Both the position numbers and the translations under genes were made by a program. DNA of 64,000 nucleotides from Rhizobiales bacterium 62-47. Lineage in GTDB: Bacteria; Pseudomonadota; Alphaproteobacteria; Rhizobiales; Xanthobacteraceae. The stretch is taken from positions 559,150 to 623,149 of the forward strand of contig MKVX01000018.1 of assembly GCA_001899255.1 (NCBI GenBank). Reading direction: 5' to 3'. The notes beneath the pieces are model-generated. The model had not been told where the DNA came from. It did no database searches and saw only the letters and a program-made list of their open reading frames with translations. Every line of letters starts with the position of its first letter. Position 1 is the first letter of the stretch. Below are positions 55,974-64,000 of the stretch, one piece after another.

Positions 55974-56435
55974 ATGAGTCTGGTTACGCGTGACGCCTAT
56001 CTCGGCATGGTCGGCAAGGAACTTGGCGTCTCGGCCTGGCATTCGGTGGATCAGCAACGGATCAACGTTTTTGCTGACGCGACCGAGGATCATCAGTTCA
56101 TTCATATCGATCCGGAACGGGCCGCGCGCGAAACGCCATTCGGCGCGACCGTCGCGCACGGTTTCCTCACCGCCTCGCTGCTTAGCGTGTTTTCCTATGA
56201 AGCCCTGCCCAAGATCGAAGGCGCGACGATGGGCGTCAATTACGGCTTCGACAGGCTGCGTTTCGTCTCCCCCGTGAAAGCGGGCTCGCGGTTGCGCGGA
56301 CGCTTCACGCTGACCGAAGCGAAGATGCGCTCGCCGACCGAGCTGCTGTCGCGCACCAGCGTCAGTGTCGAAATCGATGGCGAATCCAAGCCGGCGCTGG
56401 TCGCCGACTGGCTCGGCCTCTTGTATTTTGCCTAA
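55974..56435 (+). CDS. MaoC-family (R)-enoyl-CoA hydratase
   Basis: A 153-residue hot-dog-fold protein. The hydratase-2 motif is present: FADATEDHQFIHIDPERAARETPFGATVAHGFLTASLL, supplying the Asp/His pair. It hydrates trans-enoyl-CoA to the (R)-3-hydroxyacyl-CoA, which the SDR gene 17 bases downstream could then oxidise. Start at 55974; GGGG precedes it. Confidence 0.92.
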   Translation: MSLVTRDAYLGMVGKELGVSAWHSVDQQRINVFADATEDHQFIHIDPERAARETPFGATVAHGFLTASLLSVFSYEALPKIEGATMGVNYGFDRLRFVSPVKAGSRLRGRFTLTEAKMRSPTELLSRTSVSVEIDGESKPALVADWLGLLYFA

Positions 56436-56452
56436 CCTCAGGATCCCAAATC

Positions 56453-57376
56453 ATGACAATCAGATTTGACGGACGCGTCGCCATCGTCACCGGCGCGGGA
56501 AATGGCCTCGGACGCGCGCACGCGATCGGGTTGGCGGCGCGCGGGGCGAAGGTGGTCGTGAATGATTTCGGCGGCGCGCGCGATGGCACCGGCGGCTCGA
56601 TGACGGCGGCGGAAGCGGTGGTCGAGGAAATCCGCAAGGCCGGCGGCGAAGCGATGGCCGATGGCGCCGACGTGTCGAACTTCGAGCAGGTCACGGCGAT
56701 GGTCGCCAAGGCGACGGAGACATGGGGCAGCGTCGATCTGCTCTGTGCCAATGCGGGCATCCTGCGCGACAAGTCGTTCGGCAAGATGGAAGTGGCGGAT
56801 TTCGCCAAGGTGCTCGACGTGCATCTCACCGGCACGTTTTATTGCTGCAAGGCGGTGTGGGACGGCATGCGCGCCCGAAACTACGGCCGCATCGTCGTCA
56901 CGACGTCGTCGTCGGGCCTCTACGGCAATTTCGGGCAGGCCAACTATGGCGCGGCCAAGACCGGTATGGTCGGCCTGATGAATGTGCTGGCCGAGGAAGG
57001 CCGCAAGACCAACATCCGCGTCAACACCATCTCGCCGACGGCCGCGACGCGCATGACCGAGGAATTGCTGCCGGCGCAAGCGCTGGCGCTGATGAAGCCG
57101 GAAGCCATCACGCCCGCAGTGCTGTTCCTGCTCGGCGAGGATGCACCGACCCGCACCATCATGGGCGCGGGCGCCGGATCGTTTGCGGTCATCAAGATCA
57201 TTGAGAGCGAAGGCATCAATCTGCCGCAGGCGGAGTGGACGCCGGATGCGATTGCCGCGCATTTCAACGAGATCGCCGATATGTCCAAGGCGAAGCCGCT
57301 GGAAGGCGCATTCCAGCAGACGCAGAAATACGTCGAACAGGCGGCTGCGGCAGCGGGCATCAAGTTGGGCAAATAG
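56453..57376 (+). CDS. SDR 3-hydroxyacyl-CoA dehydrogenase, MFE-2 (HSD17B4)-like
   Basis: A 307-residue SDR. Cofactor motif TGAGNGLGRAHA and VVNDFGGARDGTGGSMTAAEAVV are diagnostic of the peroxisomal multifunctional-enzyme-2 dehydrogenase domain. Catalytic Ser in TTSSSGLYGNFG and Tyr-x3-Lys in ANYGAAKTGM. The C-terminal 60-70 residues exceed the core SDR. It should oxidise (R)-3-hydroxyacyl-CoA and pairs logically with the MaoC hydratase. AGGA precedes the start. Confidence 0.92.
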   Translation: MTIRFDGRVAIVTGAGNGLGRAHAIGLAARGAKVVVNDFGGARDGTGGSMTAAEAVVEEIRKAGGEAMADGADVSNFEQVTAMVAKATETWGSVDLLCANAGILRDKSFGKMEVADFAKVLDVHLTGTFYCCKAVWDGMRARNYGRIVVTTSSSGLYGNFGQANYGAAKTGMVGLMNVLAEEGRKTNIRVNTISPTAATRMTEELLPAQALALMKPEAITPAVLFLLGEDAPTRTIMGAGAGSFAVIKIIESEGINLPQAEWTPDAIAAHFNEIADMSKAKPLEGAFQQTQKYVEQAAAAAGIKLGK

Positions 57377-57413
57377 CTGGCGGATTGGCGCTGGCCGCGC
57401 GACCATCGCCATC

Positions 57414-58655
57414 ATGGCAGTCTCATCCAAACGTGACGTTGTTGTTATCGGCGCCGGGCCTGCCGGGCTGATGGCGGCCGAGGTGGCGGCGCGCGGCGGT
57501 GCGCTCGTCACGGTCTACGACGCCATGCCGTCAGCCGGGCGCAAACTGTTGATGGCCGGGCGCGGCGGGCTCAACCTGACGCATAGCGAGCCGTTGCCGC
57601 AATTCCTGTCGCGCTATGGCGCGGCTGTATCGCATCTGACGCCAGCCATCGATGCCTTTTCTCCTTCGGAGTTGCGTGCCTGGAGCGAAGCGCTCGGGCA
57701 GCCGACATTCGTCGGCTCCAGCGGGCGGGTGTTTCCGCAAAGCTTCAAGGCCTCGCCGCTGTTGCGAGCATGGTTGCGGCGGCTGGATGCGAGGGGCGTC
57801 AAGCTGGTGTTGCGCCATCGCTGGACCGGCTGGGACAGCGAAGGGCGGCTACTGTTCGATACGCCAAGCGGACGGGTAGTTGTCGAAGCCGCAGCGGTAG
57901 TGCTGGCGCTCGGCGGCGCAAGCTGGCCGCGTCTCGGTTCGGACGGTGGCTGGGTGCAACTGCTCGAACAGCGCGGTGTCACGATCATGCCGCTGAAGCC
58001 TGCCAATTGCGGGTTCGCTGTTGCATGGTCCGAGGTGTTCAAGGATCGTTTCGCGGGACAGCCGCTGAAGACCGTCGAACTGTCGGGCGGCGGTCATACC
58101 GTGCGCGGCGAAGCCGTCATCACCCGCGACGGCATCGAAGGCGGTGCGATCTATGCCCTGTCGGCGGTTCTGCGCGAGGAGATCGTCGCATCGGGACAGA
58201 GCGTGTTGCGGATCGCATTGCGTCCCGATCTCGACGCGGATCGGCTGACGGCGCGCCTGGCGATGCCGCGCGGCAAGCAATCGTTCTCGACATTCTTGCG
58301 CAAGGCGGCCGGGCTGAGCCCGGTGGCGATTGGCTTGCTGCAGGAATCTGCAAAATCATCAGGCGTCTCCTTGCCGTCGCTCGCGCCCGAAGCCCTCGCG
58401 GCGCGGATCAATGGTGTCGCGATTGTCCTCACAGGGACATCTCCGCTCGCTGAAGCGATATCGAGTGCGGGCGGTATCGCGCTGGCGCAGCTCGACGATC
58501 ACTACATGTTGCGCCGGTTGCCGGGGGTGTTCGCTGCGGGTGAAATGCTGGACTGGGAAGCGCCGACCGGCGGCTACCTGTTGCAGGCGTCGTTCGCCAC
58601 GGGTGCGGCAGCGGGCCGTGGCGTGCTGGAATGGCTGGGGCAACAGAGCGGTTGA
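57414..58655 (+). CDS. BaiN/YhiN (HI0933)-family flavoprotein
   Basis: A 413-residue FAD-binding oxidoreductase. The dinucleotide motif VVVIGAGPAGLMAAEVAARGG begins near residue 9, followed by the family signature SAGRKLLMAGRGGLNLTHSE. A middle inserted domain and the C-terminal GGIALAQLDDHYMLRRLPGVFAAGEMLDWEAPTGGYLLQ segment, where the FAD site closes, are complete. Substrate unknown in the family. Start at 57414 (MAVSSKRD); the upstream open frame shadows the SDR gene and ribosome binding is poor, so the start is uncertain. Confidence 0.88.
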   Translation: MAVSSKRDVVVIGAGPAGLMAAEVAARGGALVTVYDAMPSAGRKLLMAGRGGLNLTHSEPLPQFLSRYGAAVSHLTPAIDAFSPSELRAWSEALGQPTFVGSSGRVFPQSFKASPLLRAWLRRLDARGVKLVLRHRWTGWDSEGRLLFDTPSGRVVVEAAAVVLALGGASWPRLGSDGGWVQLLEQRGVTIMPLKPANCGFAVAWSEVFKDRFAGQPLKTVELSGGGHTVRGEAVITRDGIEGGAIYALSAVLREEIVASGQSVLRIALRPDLDADRLTARLAMPRGKQSFSTFLRKAAGLSPVAIGLLQESAKSSGVSLPSLAPEALAARINGVAIVLTGTSPLAEAISSAGGIALAQLDDHYMLRRLPGVFAAGEMLDWEAPTGGYLLQASFATGAAAGRGVLEWLGQQSG

Positions 58656-58662
58656 AGTTCAC

Positions 58663-58766
58663 TCTTCGAGGTCTCCGCTGCGCTTCGGCACCTCAGGGTG
58701 ACGGCTACGAAGATCGCGTCGTCATCCTGAGGTGCTGGCCGTCTTCGGCGAGCCTTGAAGGATTGC
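58663..58766. repeat. palindromic intergenic repeat, Bradyrhizobium type
   Basis: GCACCTCAGGGTGACG (58688-58703) and CGTCATCCTGAGGTGC (58720-58735) pair over 16 bases with one mismatch. Outer strings CTTCGAGGTCTCCGC and GGCGAGCCTTGAAGGA extend the symmetry. The CACCTCAGG-x-TGACG/CGTCATCCTGAGG-TG core with flanking CTTCGAGG is a familiar high-copy palindrome in Bradyrhizobiaceae genomes (recalled, not searched). Lying between convergent genes, it can serve both as terminator. Confidence 0.7.
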
Positions 58767-58772
58767 GCGGGA

Positions 58773-59852
58773 TTATCGCAGCTTGCCGCGCGCCGCGACG
58801 GGCAGCACACCGACGATCTCGTCGCCGCGCACCATCACCACTTCGTCGAGCATGTTGACGACGACGCAGACGTGGTTCGGCACGATGCGGACCACGTCAC
58901 CGATGTTCGGCCGGGTGTTGCTGCGGGAGAGATCGAGGAACCCGTGCTCCTCCGCGAAGCGCGCAATCTTCGCTTCGGGATGTTCGAGGATCAGGCCGTA
59001 GCCATCGAGTCCGCCGGTATCGGCGGTCAGTGTCTTCGAGCCGGCGTCGAGGATGCCGCGATCCGGCCCTGCGCGGCTGACGACGGTCGCGTAGATTTGC
59101 AGCGCGCAGTCATCCCACGTCGCGACGCCGGCCGCGACCTGCATGCGATCGTTATAGATGTAAGTGCCAGGCCGATGCTCGGTCGCACCGCGCAACTGGC
59201 CGAGGTTCTTGAGATTTGGCGTACCACCAGTGGAAACGATGGTTGCTTCTAATCCATCGGTGCGAATGCCGGCCATCGCGTCGTCGAGAAAAGCCTGTGC
59301 CTCTGCCCAGCCGGACTCGGTCGGGTACATCATGAAGCCTGCGAAGGTCAGGCCCGGTGACGCCGCGATCTGCCGCGCCAGCGCTACGGCCTCGGCGGAC
59401 GTTTCGACGCCCGCGCGCTTGCGGCCCGTATCGCATTCGACGACGACGGGCAGCAACCGACCGGCTATGGTCGCGGCCTTGGTCAGATCGGCAACCACGA
59501 CCGGATTGTCGGCGGCGACCGTGACATCGATACGGCGACGCAGTGCGCCGAGCCGCGCCATCTTTTCATCGCCGAGCAGATTGTAGCTGATGAGGATGTT
59601 GTCGATGCCGGCATCGGCCATCACTTCGGCTTCGCCGAGCTTCTGGCAGGTGATGCCGCGCGCGCCCGCCGCGATCTGCAGCTTCGCAAGTTCGGGACTC
59701 TTGTGCGTCTTGATGTGCGGCCGGTTGGTGACGCCGGCGGCGTCGCACGCAGCCTGAATGCGCGCGATGTTGCGCTCGACGCGATCCATATCGATGACTG
59801 CGGCAGGCGTTCCGTAGTCGCGGGCAATTTTGGCGGCGAGAGCAGTCGTCAT
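58773..59852 (-). CDS. Zn/PLP-dependent D-amino-acid lyase (DSD1-like)
   Basis: A 359-residue fold-type III PLP enzyme related to D-threonine aldolase and eukaryotic-type D-serine dehydratase. The PLP Lys48 lies in RPHIKTHKSPELAK. Late in the sequence the metal pair is His-Val-Cys in PNHVCVVVN; a His-x-Cys zinc site is known for D-serine dehydratases, while D-threonine aldolases have His-x-Asp. This favours a dehydratase-type role, for example on D-serine or D-threo-hydroxyaspartate. Other markers: GITCQKLGEAEVMADAGI and TGGTPNLKNL. Start after AGGGGAA. Confidence 0.87.
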   Translation of the reverse strand: MTTALAAKIARDYGTPAAVIDMDRVERNIARIQAACDAAGVTNRPHIKTHKSPELAKLQIAAGARGITCQKLGEAEVMADAGIDNILISYNLLGDEKMARLGALRRRIDVTVAADNPVVVADLTKAATIAGRLLPVVVECDTGRKRAGVETSAEAVALARQIAASPGLTFAGFMMYPTESGWAEAQAFLDDAMAGIRTDGLEATIVSTGGTPNLKNLGQLRGATEHRPGTYIYNDRMQVAAGVATWDDCALQIYATVVSRAGPDRGILDAGSKTLTADTGGLDGYGLILEHPEAKIARFAEEHGFLDLSRSNTRPNIGDVVRIVPNHVCVVVNMLDEVVMVRGDEIVGVLPVAARGKLR

Positions 59853-59863
59853 CGCGCGTTCCC

Positions 59864-61675
59864 CTAGGCCTGCTCGATTTCCTCGCGCAGCATTTCAAGT
59901 TCGAGCCATCGATCCTCAGCCTCGCGCAGCTTGTCCTGCGCCGCGGCGATGGCTTGCGACGCCTGATCGAAAGCCTTGCGATCCTTGCTGTAGAGATCGG
60001 GATCGTCGAGCTTCGCTTGATGCCCGGCGATTTCGGCGTGTAGCGTCTCAATCGTCTTGGGCAGCGTTTCGAGCGCGTGCTTCTCATTGAAGTTGAGGCG
60101 GCGCTTGCCGGGGGTCGCGGGCTTCGCAGCTTTGACCGGTGGCGGTTCGTTGTTGGTCGCGGGTTTCGGCGCCGCGCGCCGCAGATCCGCGCCGCGTTGC
60201 GCCAGCATGTCGGTATAGCCGCCGGCATATTCGATCCAGCGGCCGTTGCCTTCCGGCACGATCACCGAGGTGACGACGCGGTCGAGAAAATCGCGGTCGT
60301 GGCTGATGAGAATGACGGTGCCTTGATAGTCGCCAAGCATCTCTTCGAGCACGTCGAGTGTTTCGAGGTCGAGGTCGTTGGTCGGCTCGTCGAGCACCAG
60401 CAGGTTGGAGGGCTTGGCCAGCGCCCGCGCCAGCATCAGCCGGCCGCGCTCACCGCCGGATAGCACTTCGAGCGGCGTGCGGATCTGCTCCTGCGAAAAC
60501 AGAAAGTCCTTCATGTAGCTGACGACGTGTTTCGGCGTGCCGCCGACCATGACGTGATCGCCGCGGCCGCCGGTAAGCGCTTCGGCCAGCGTCGATTTCG
60601 GATCGAGACTTTCGCGATGCTGGTCCAGCGTCGCCATCTCGATATTGGCGCCGAAACGCACGCTCCCGCTAACCGGTGCGTCGGCGCCGGTCAACAGATT
60701 GATCAGCGTCGTCTTGCCTGCGCCGTTGGGGCCGACGATGCCGACACGGTCGCCGCGCTGGATGCGGATGGAGAAATTATCGACGATCTTCCGATCGCCG
60801 TATGACTTTCCGATGCCTTTGGCTTCGATAATCAGCTTGCCGGATTTATCTGCTTCCGCAGCGGCGAGGTTGGCGCTTCCAGCGGAGCCGCGGTAGTTGC
60901 GCCGTTCGGCGCGGAGCGCATGCAGATTGCCGAGCCGCTTGACGTTGCGCTTGCGCCGTCCGGAGACACCGTAACGTAGCCAATGTTCTTCGGCGACGAT
61001 CTTGCGGTCGAGCTTGTGTTGCTCGCGCTCTTCTTCCGCCAGCACATCGTCGCGCCAGGCTTCGAAAGCGCTGAACCCGCGATCGATCCTCTTGATCGTG
61101 CCGCGATCGAGCCACGCCGTGCTGCGCGAGAGGTTCGACAGGAAACGGCGGTCGTGGCTGATGAGCACCAGCGCACTGCGCCGTGCGCCAAGTTCGGATT
61201 CGAGCCACTCGATGGTGGTGAGATCGAGGTGGTTGGTCGGCTCATCCAGCAGCAGAATATCCGGCGAAGGGGCCAGCACGCGCGCCAGTGCCGCGCGGCG
61301 GGCTTCGCCACCGGAGAGATGTTCGGGGTTCTCGTCACCGGAGAGGCCGAGTTGCTCGAGCAGGAAGCGAGCGGGGTAGGGATCGTCGCCGGGGCCGAGC
61401 CCGGCTTCGACGTAAGCCAGCGTCGTCTTCGCGTCACCGAAGTCCGGCTCCTGCGGCAGGTAGCGCACCGTCGCGCCGGGTTGCACGAAGCGCGTGCCGC
61501 TGTCCGGCTCGACCAGCCCGGCTGCGATCTTCAGCAGCGTGGATTTGCCGGAGCCGTTGCGGCCGATCAGGCACACGCGTTCCTCCGCCGACACCGAAAG
61601 TTCGACACCGGACAATAGCGGTGTGCCGCCAAATGTCAGCGCAATGTCTTTCAACTGGATCAGAGGAGGCGCCAT
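59864..61675 (-). CDS. ABC-F family ATPase (Uup-like)
   Basis: A 603-residue soluble protein with two ABC domains and no membrane part. Walker A GRNGSGKST (N) and GPNGAGKTT (C); signatures LSGGEARRAALARVL and LSGGERGRLMLARAL; Walker B LLLDEPTNHLD and LVLDEPTNDLD. The linker between domains and a C-terminal coiled coil from about 530 (rich in Lys/Glu, FNEKHALETLPKTIETLHAEI) place it with Uup, a branch linked to ribosome and DNA handling. Starts 11 bases before the D-amino-acid-lyase gene ends the run. Ribosome site weak. Confidence 0.92.
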   Translation of the reverse strand: MAPPLIQLKDIALTFGGTPLLSGVELSVSAEERVCLIGRNGSGKSTLLKIAAGLVEPDSGTRFVQPGATVRYLPQEPDFGDAKTTLAYVEAGLGPGDDPYPARFLLEQLGLSGDENPEHLSGGEARRAALARVLAPSPDILLLDEPTNHLDLTTIEWLESELGARRSALVLISHDRRFLSNLSRSTAWLDRGTIKRIDRGFSAFEAWRDDVLAEEEREQHKLDRKIVAEEHWLRYGVSGRRKRNVKRLGNLHALRAERRNYRGSAGSANLAAAEADKSGKLIIEAKGIGKSYGDRKIVDNFSIRIQRGDRVGIVGPNGAGKTTLINLLTGADAPVSGSVRFGANIEMATLDQHRESLDPKSTLAEALTGGRGDHVMVGGTPKHVVSYMKDFLFSQEQIRTPLEVLSGGERGRLMLARALAKPSNLLVLDEPTNDLDLETLDVLEEMLGDYQGTVILISHDRDFLDRVVTSVIVPEGNGRWIEYAGGYTDMLAQRGADLRRAAPKPATNNEPPPVKAAKPATPGKRRLNFNEKHALETLPKTIETLHAEIAGHQAKLDDPDLYSKDRKAFDQASQAIAAAQDKLREAEDRWLELEMLREEIEQA

Positions 61676-61690
61676 GGTTGCTCGTTCGGT

Positions 61691-62161
61691 CTAGCTTTGT
61701 GTCGCGCGGCTGCGCTGAATGCGGCGGATGGCCTGATCGAGCGTCGACAGAAATGCCGAACGGTCGCGCGGATTGAAGGCCGACGGTCCTCCGGTGACTT
61801 CGCCGCTCGACCGCAGGTCGGTCATCAGGTTGCGCACCGCAAGAGTCATGCCGATGGAGTCTTCGGTAAACGGCTTGCCGTTCGGCGCGATCACCACCGC
61901 GCCGGCCTTCACGCATCGGCTGGCCAGCGGGATATCGGACGTAATCACGATATCGCCTTTGGTCGCACGCTCGGCAATCCAGTCGTCAGCGGCGTCCATG
62001 CCGCTGCCGGCGGCGATGCGCTCGATCATCGGATCTTGCGGCACGCGAATGAAATTGCCCGCGACCACGCTCACCGGCAATCCGTGACGTGCAGCGACGC
62101 GGTAGACCTCGTCCTTCACCGGGCAGGCATCGGCGTCGATATAGATGCGGGTGGTACTCAA
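61691..62161 (-). CDS. YaiI/YqxD family (DUF188) protein
   Basis: A 156-residue PIN-like domain protein of the UPF0178 family. Signature [18 protein letters not shown] at the N terminus and [30 protein letters not shown] in the middle, with acidic residues in PIN-like positions. Starts with TTG at 62161; no in-frame ATG is better placed. Function unproven in the family. Fifteen bases before the ABC-F gene. Confidence 0.9.
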   Translation of the reverse strand: MSTTRIYIDADACPVKDEVYRVAARHGLPVSVVAGNFIRVPQDPMIERIAAGSGMDAADDWIAERATKGDIVITSDIPLASRCVKAGAVVIAPNGKPFTEDSIGMTLAVRNLMTDLRSSGEVTGGPSAFNPRDRSAFLSTLDQAIRRIQRSRATQS

Positions 62162-62314
62162 AGGCGGTCATTCCGTGCGGTGGAGAATAGAGCGCAGTGT
62201 GTAGGCGATTGTTGGCGGGAATGCGAGGAAAACCATGCCCAAACCGGCTTGCGTGGCCCGTTCGTTGACGTACGATTGTCGCAGGTAAATCGGCCAACAA
62301 AGGCAAACAGCAGC

Positions 62315-63115
62315 ATGCCCGGTTCCCCAGCGACCTACCGCGTTTCTGCCTACAACACCGCCAAAAGATCCGAAAACAAGATGCATGACGACACCGTGGC
62401 GCGCCGCTTCGGGTTCAGCGGCGGGCTGGTGCCGGGCGTTGAGGTGTTGGCCTACATGATGCACCTGCCAGTCGCTAAATGGGGACGCGATTTTCTCGCG
62501 CGTGGACGGATCGAAGGGCGTTTCGTCAAGCCGGTTTACGACGGCGAAATGACCGACGTGATTGGTGAGCTTCAAGGCGAGCAACTGACGATCCGCGTCG
62601 AAAGCCGGGGCCAGCTTTGCGCCACCGGCAGCGCATCGTTGACCGAGAAGGTCGAGCCGGTGGCGCTTGCGGCGTTTCCGGAGACGCCGGTGGTTGCCAC
62701 GCGAGGGCCGGTCAATGCGGAGTCGTTCGCGCTGGGACAATGGCTCGGCACCGCGCCGCGCGCATGGAATGAAGCTGGCCTTGCGGATTATCTCGACGAG
62801 GTTCGCGAGACGGATGACATCTACAATGCGAATGGCCTCGTTCATCCCGGCATGTTGCAGCGGATCATGAATCAAGTGCTGGTGCAGAATGTCGTTCTGG
62901 GACCGTGGATTCATGTCGGCAGCAACATGCAGTTGCTGGCGGCGGCAAAACTGGGCGACGAATTGGCGGCGCGCGCCAAGGTGACCGCCAATTATGAGAA
63001 GAAGGGTCATCGCTTCGTCGAGCTGGACGCGCTCGTTGTCGCAAACGGCACGACTCCCGTCGCGCACTGCCAGCACATCGCGATTTATCAGCCGCGCGAA
63101 CAGGCCGCTGCGTAA
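62315..63115 (+). CDS. MaoC-like hot-dog-fold protein
   Basis: A 266-residue protein. The first half contains KMHDDTVARRFGFSGGLVPGVEVLAYMMHLPVAKWGRDFLARGRIEGRFVKPVYDGE, similar to MaoC-like acyl-CoA dehydratases (hot-dog helix plus binding loop). The classic hydratase-2 Asp/His motif is incomplete, HDDTVARRFGF...GGLVPG being a divergent form. The second half (about 140-266, WLGTAPRAWNEAGL, IHVGSNMQLLAAAKLGDEL) may be a second hot-dog unit. Start at 62315 after AAAGG. The longer upstream frame overlaps YaiI and is rejected. Function unassigned. Confidence 0.8.
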   Translation: MPGSPATYRVSAYNTAKRSENKMHDDTVARRFGFSGGLVPGVEVLAYMMHLPVAKWGRDFLARGRIEGRFVKPVYDGEMTDVIGELQGEQLTIRVESRGQLCATGSASLTEKVEPVALAAFPETPVVATRGPVNAESFALGQWLGTAPRAWNEAGLADYLDEVRETDDIYNANGLVHPGMLQRIMNQVLVQNVVLGPWIHVGSNMQLLAAAKLGDELAARAKVTANYEKKGHRFVELDALVVANGTTPVAHCQHIAIYQPREQAAA

Positions 63116-63118
63116 GGC

Positions 63119-64000
63119 TCAGGTCGCGCGTGCGTCTTGAATGGCGCGCCACACGCGCTCCGGCGTCAGCGGCATATCGATGTGATTGATGCCATAGTCG
63201 GACAACGCATTGACGACGGCATTGACGACGGTGGACAGGCTGCCGGCGCAACCGGCTTCGCCGCAGCCTTTGGTTCCGAGCGGATTGGATGTGGCCGGTG
63301 AGGGATGGTCGCCGATGGCCATGGTCGGAATGTCGCTGGCGCGCGGCAAGGCATAGTCCATGAACGAGCCGGTGATCGGCTGGCCGCTCTCGTCGTAGCT
63401 CACCGATTCCATCAACGCCTGACCGATGCCCTGGGCCACGCCGCCGTGCAACTGGCCCGCCACGATCATCGGATTGACGATGGTGCCGAAGTCGTTGACG
63501 CCGGTGTAGCGGACGATGCGGACGACGCCAGTGTCGGGATCGATCTCCACCTCCGCGATGTGACACCCGTTCGGAAATGTCGAGGGGACTTTGTCCACCG
63601 TGTGATCGACGTCGAGGGACGGCGGGACATCGTCCGGCAGCTTTCGATCGCGCAATTGTTTTGCCAAATCGATGATGCCGATGCCGCGATCGGTTCCTGC
63701 AATGGTGAAGCGGCCATTGGCGAACTCGATATCGGCCTCCGAAGCCTCCAGCAGATGTGCGGCTGCGATTTTGCCTTTTTCGATGACCTTGGCTGACGCT
63801 TCGACGATCGCCATGCCGCTGGCGGTGATCGAACGCGAACCGCCCGTGCCGCTTCCGGTGTGAACGAGGTCGCTGTCATCCTGCTGCAGACGAATGCTAT
63901 CGAAAGGGACGCCGAGTTGCGCGGCCAGCACTTGAGCGAAAGGCGTCGCATGACCCTGGCCGTAATCGAGCGTGCCGGTGATGAGCCGCACGCCGCCGTC
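63119..64000 (-). CDS. xanthine-dehydrogenase-family molybdopterin-binding subunit (C-terminal part, truncated by window edge)
   Basis: The 3' 882 bases of a large-subunit gene, entering from the right edge. The frame is open through 64000 (DGGVRLITGTLDYGQGH at the edge), so the annotated 290 residues are only the C-terminal portion. Family motifs: TGTLDYGQGHATPFAQVLA, GGSRSITASGMAIVEA, GVNDFGTIVNPMIVAGQLHGGVAQGIGQALMES and GTKGCGEAGCAGS, where the GEAG Glu is the molybdenum-site catalytic residue in this family. Relatives include CO, nicotinate and aldehyde dehydrogenases; the substrate is not decided. Convergent with the MaoC-like gene, only three bases apart. Confidence 0.92.
   Translation of the reverse strand, partial: DGGVRLITGTLDYGQGHATPFAQVLAAQLGVPFDSIRLQQDDSDLVHTGSGTGGSRSITASGMAIVEASAKVIEKGKIAAAHLLEASEADIEFANGRFTIAGTDRGIGIIDLAKQLRDRKLPDDVPPSLDVDHTVDKVPSTFPNGCHIAEVEIDPDTGVVRIVRYTGVNDFGTIVNPMIVAGQLHGGVAQGIGQALMESVSYDESGQPITGSFMDYALPRASDIPTMAIGDHPSPATSNPLGTKGCGEAGCAGSLSTVVNAVVNALSDYGINHIDMPLTPERVWRAIQDARAT

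Noticed and set aside
61697-62314. Upstream extension of the MaoC-like frame by 206 codons
   Set aside because: It lies wholly opposite YaiI and has no matching domain; the protein aligns from the ATG at 62315.

Overview
The window looks like chromosomal DNA from an alphaproteobacterium of the Bradyrhizobium/Afipia/Rhodopseudomonas group (Nitrobacteraceae). The clues are a high GC content, a stand-alone sigma-70 region 1.1 protein and an H-NS-like protein with the LWxLHE motif (both familiar in that family), a Cu nitrite reductase nirK-nirV pair, paired Irr/ICE-type iron boxes, TAXI-TRAP transport, and palindromic repeats of a type I remember from Bradyrhizobium genomes. The genus cannot be fixed from sequence reading alone. 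No rRNA, tRNA, CRISPR array, IS element or prophage was recognised.

Layout. 0.1-1.4 kb: four small proteins, including a sigma-1.1-like protein facing a DNA-binding-domain-less H-NS-like protein. 1.5-7.6 kb: a NodD-type LysR regulator divergent from a hydroxyquinol operon (flavin reductase, SnoaL-like protein, HpaB-type oxygenase, maleylacetate reductase, hydroxyquinol 1,2-dioxygenase), which should convert a phenol to beta-ketoadipate. 8.4-10.5 kb: nirK-nirV behind an FNR/FixK/NnrR-type box. 10.6-13.1 kb: a VOC-family gene remnant, an alkylsulfatase-like hydrolase and a small unknown protein. 13.1-18.8 kb: a self-contained siderophore operon (TonB receptor, PiuC hydroxylase, ExbB, ExbD, TonB) behind two iron boxes.

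18.9-29.2 kb: a sugar or sugar-acid regulon. Two SDR dehydrogenases, an IlvD/Edd dehydratase and a LacI regulator lie on the minus strand, divergent from a four-gene ABC transporter and a DenD-like dehydrogenase. Matching LacI-type operators sit in front of both arms. 29.4-44.9 kb: an acyl-CoA catabolic cluster (thiolase, CoA ligase, CoA transferase, acyl-CoA dehydrogenase, a Cys-less thiolase-like protein plus DUF35 partner, NDP-forming ligase). It converges on a TAXI-TRAP importer and a free biotin carrier, and is followed by an IclR regulator and a carboxyltransferase. No biotin carboxylase subunit is present. 44.9-48.4 kb: MFS transporter, thiolase and enoyl-CoA hydratase on the minus strand.

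48.5-55.9 kb: a TetR regulator and the distal valine pathway (mmsA, isobutyryl-CoA dehydrogenase, 3-hydroxyisobutyryl-CoA hydrolase, mmsB) plus an acyl-CoA synthetase. 56-57.4 kb: MaoC hydratase and a MFE-2-like SDR. 57.4-64 kb: housekeeping or unrelated genes (BaiN/YhiN flavoprotein, Zn/PLP D-amino-acid lyase, ABC-F ATPase, YaiI, MaoC-like protein) and the 3' part of a xanthine-dehydrogenase-family large subunit cut by the window edge. Overall this is a degradative, facultatively denitrifying generalist's chromosome with several locally regulated catabolic modules side by side. Bases 1-109 show no gene that I can support.
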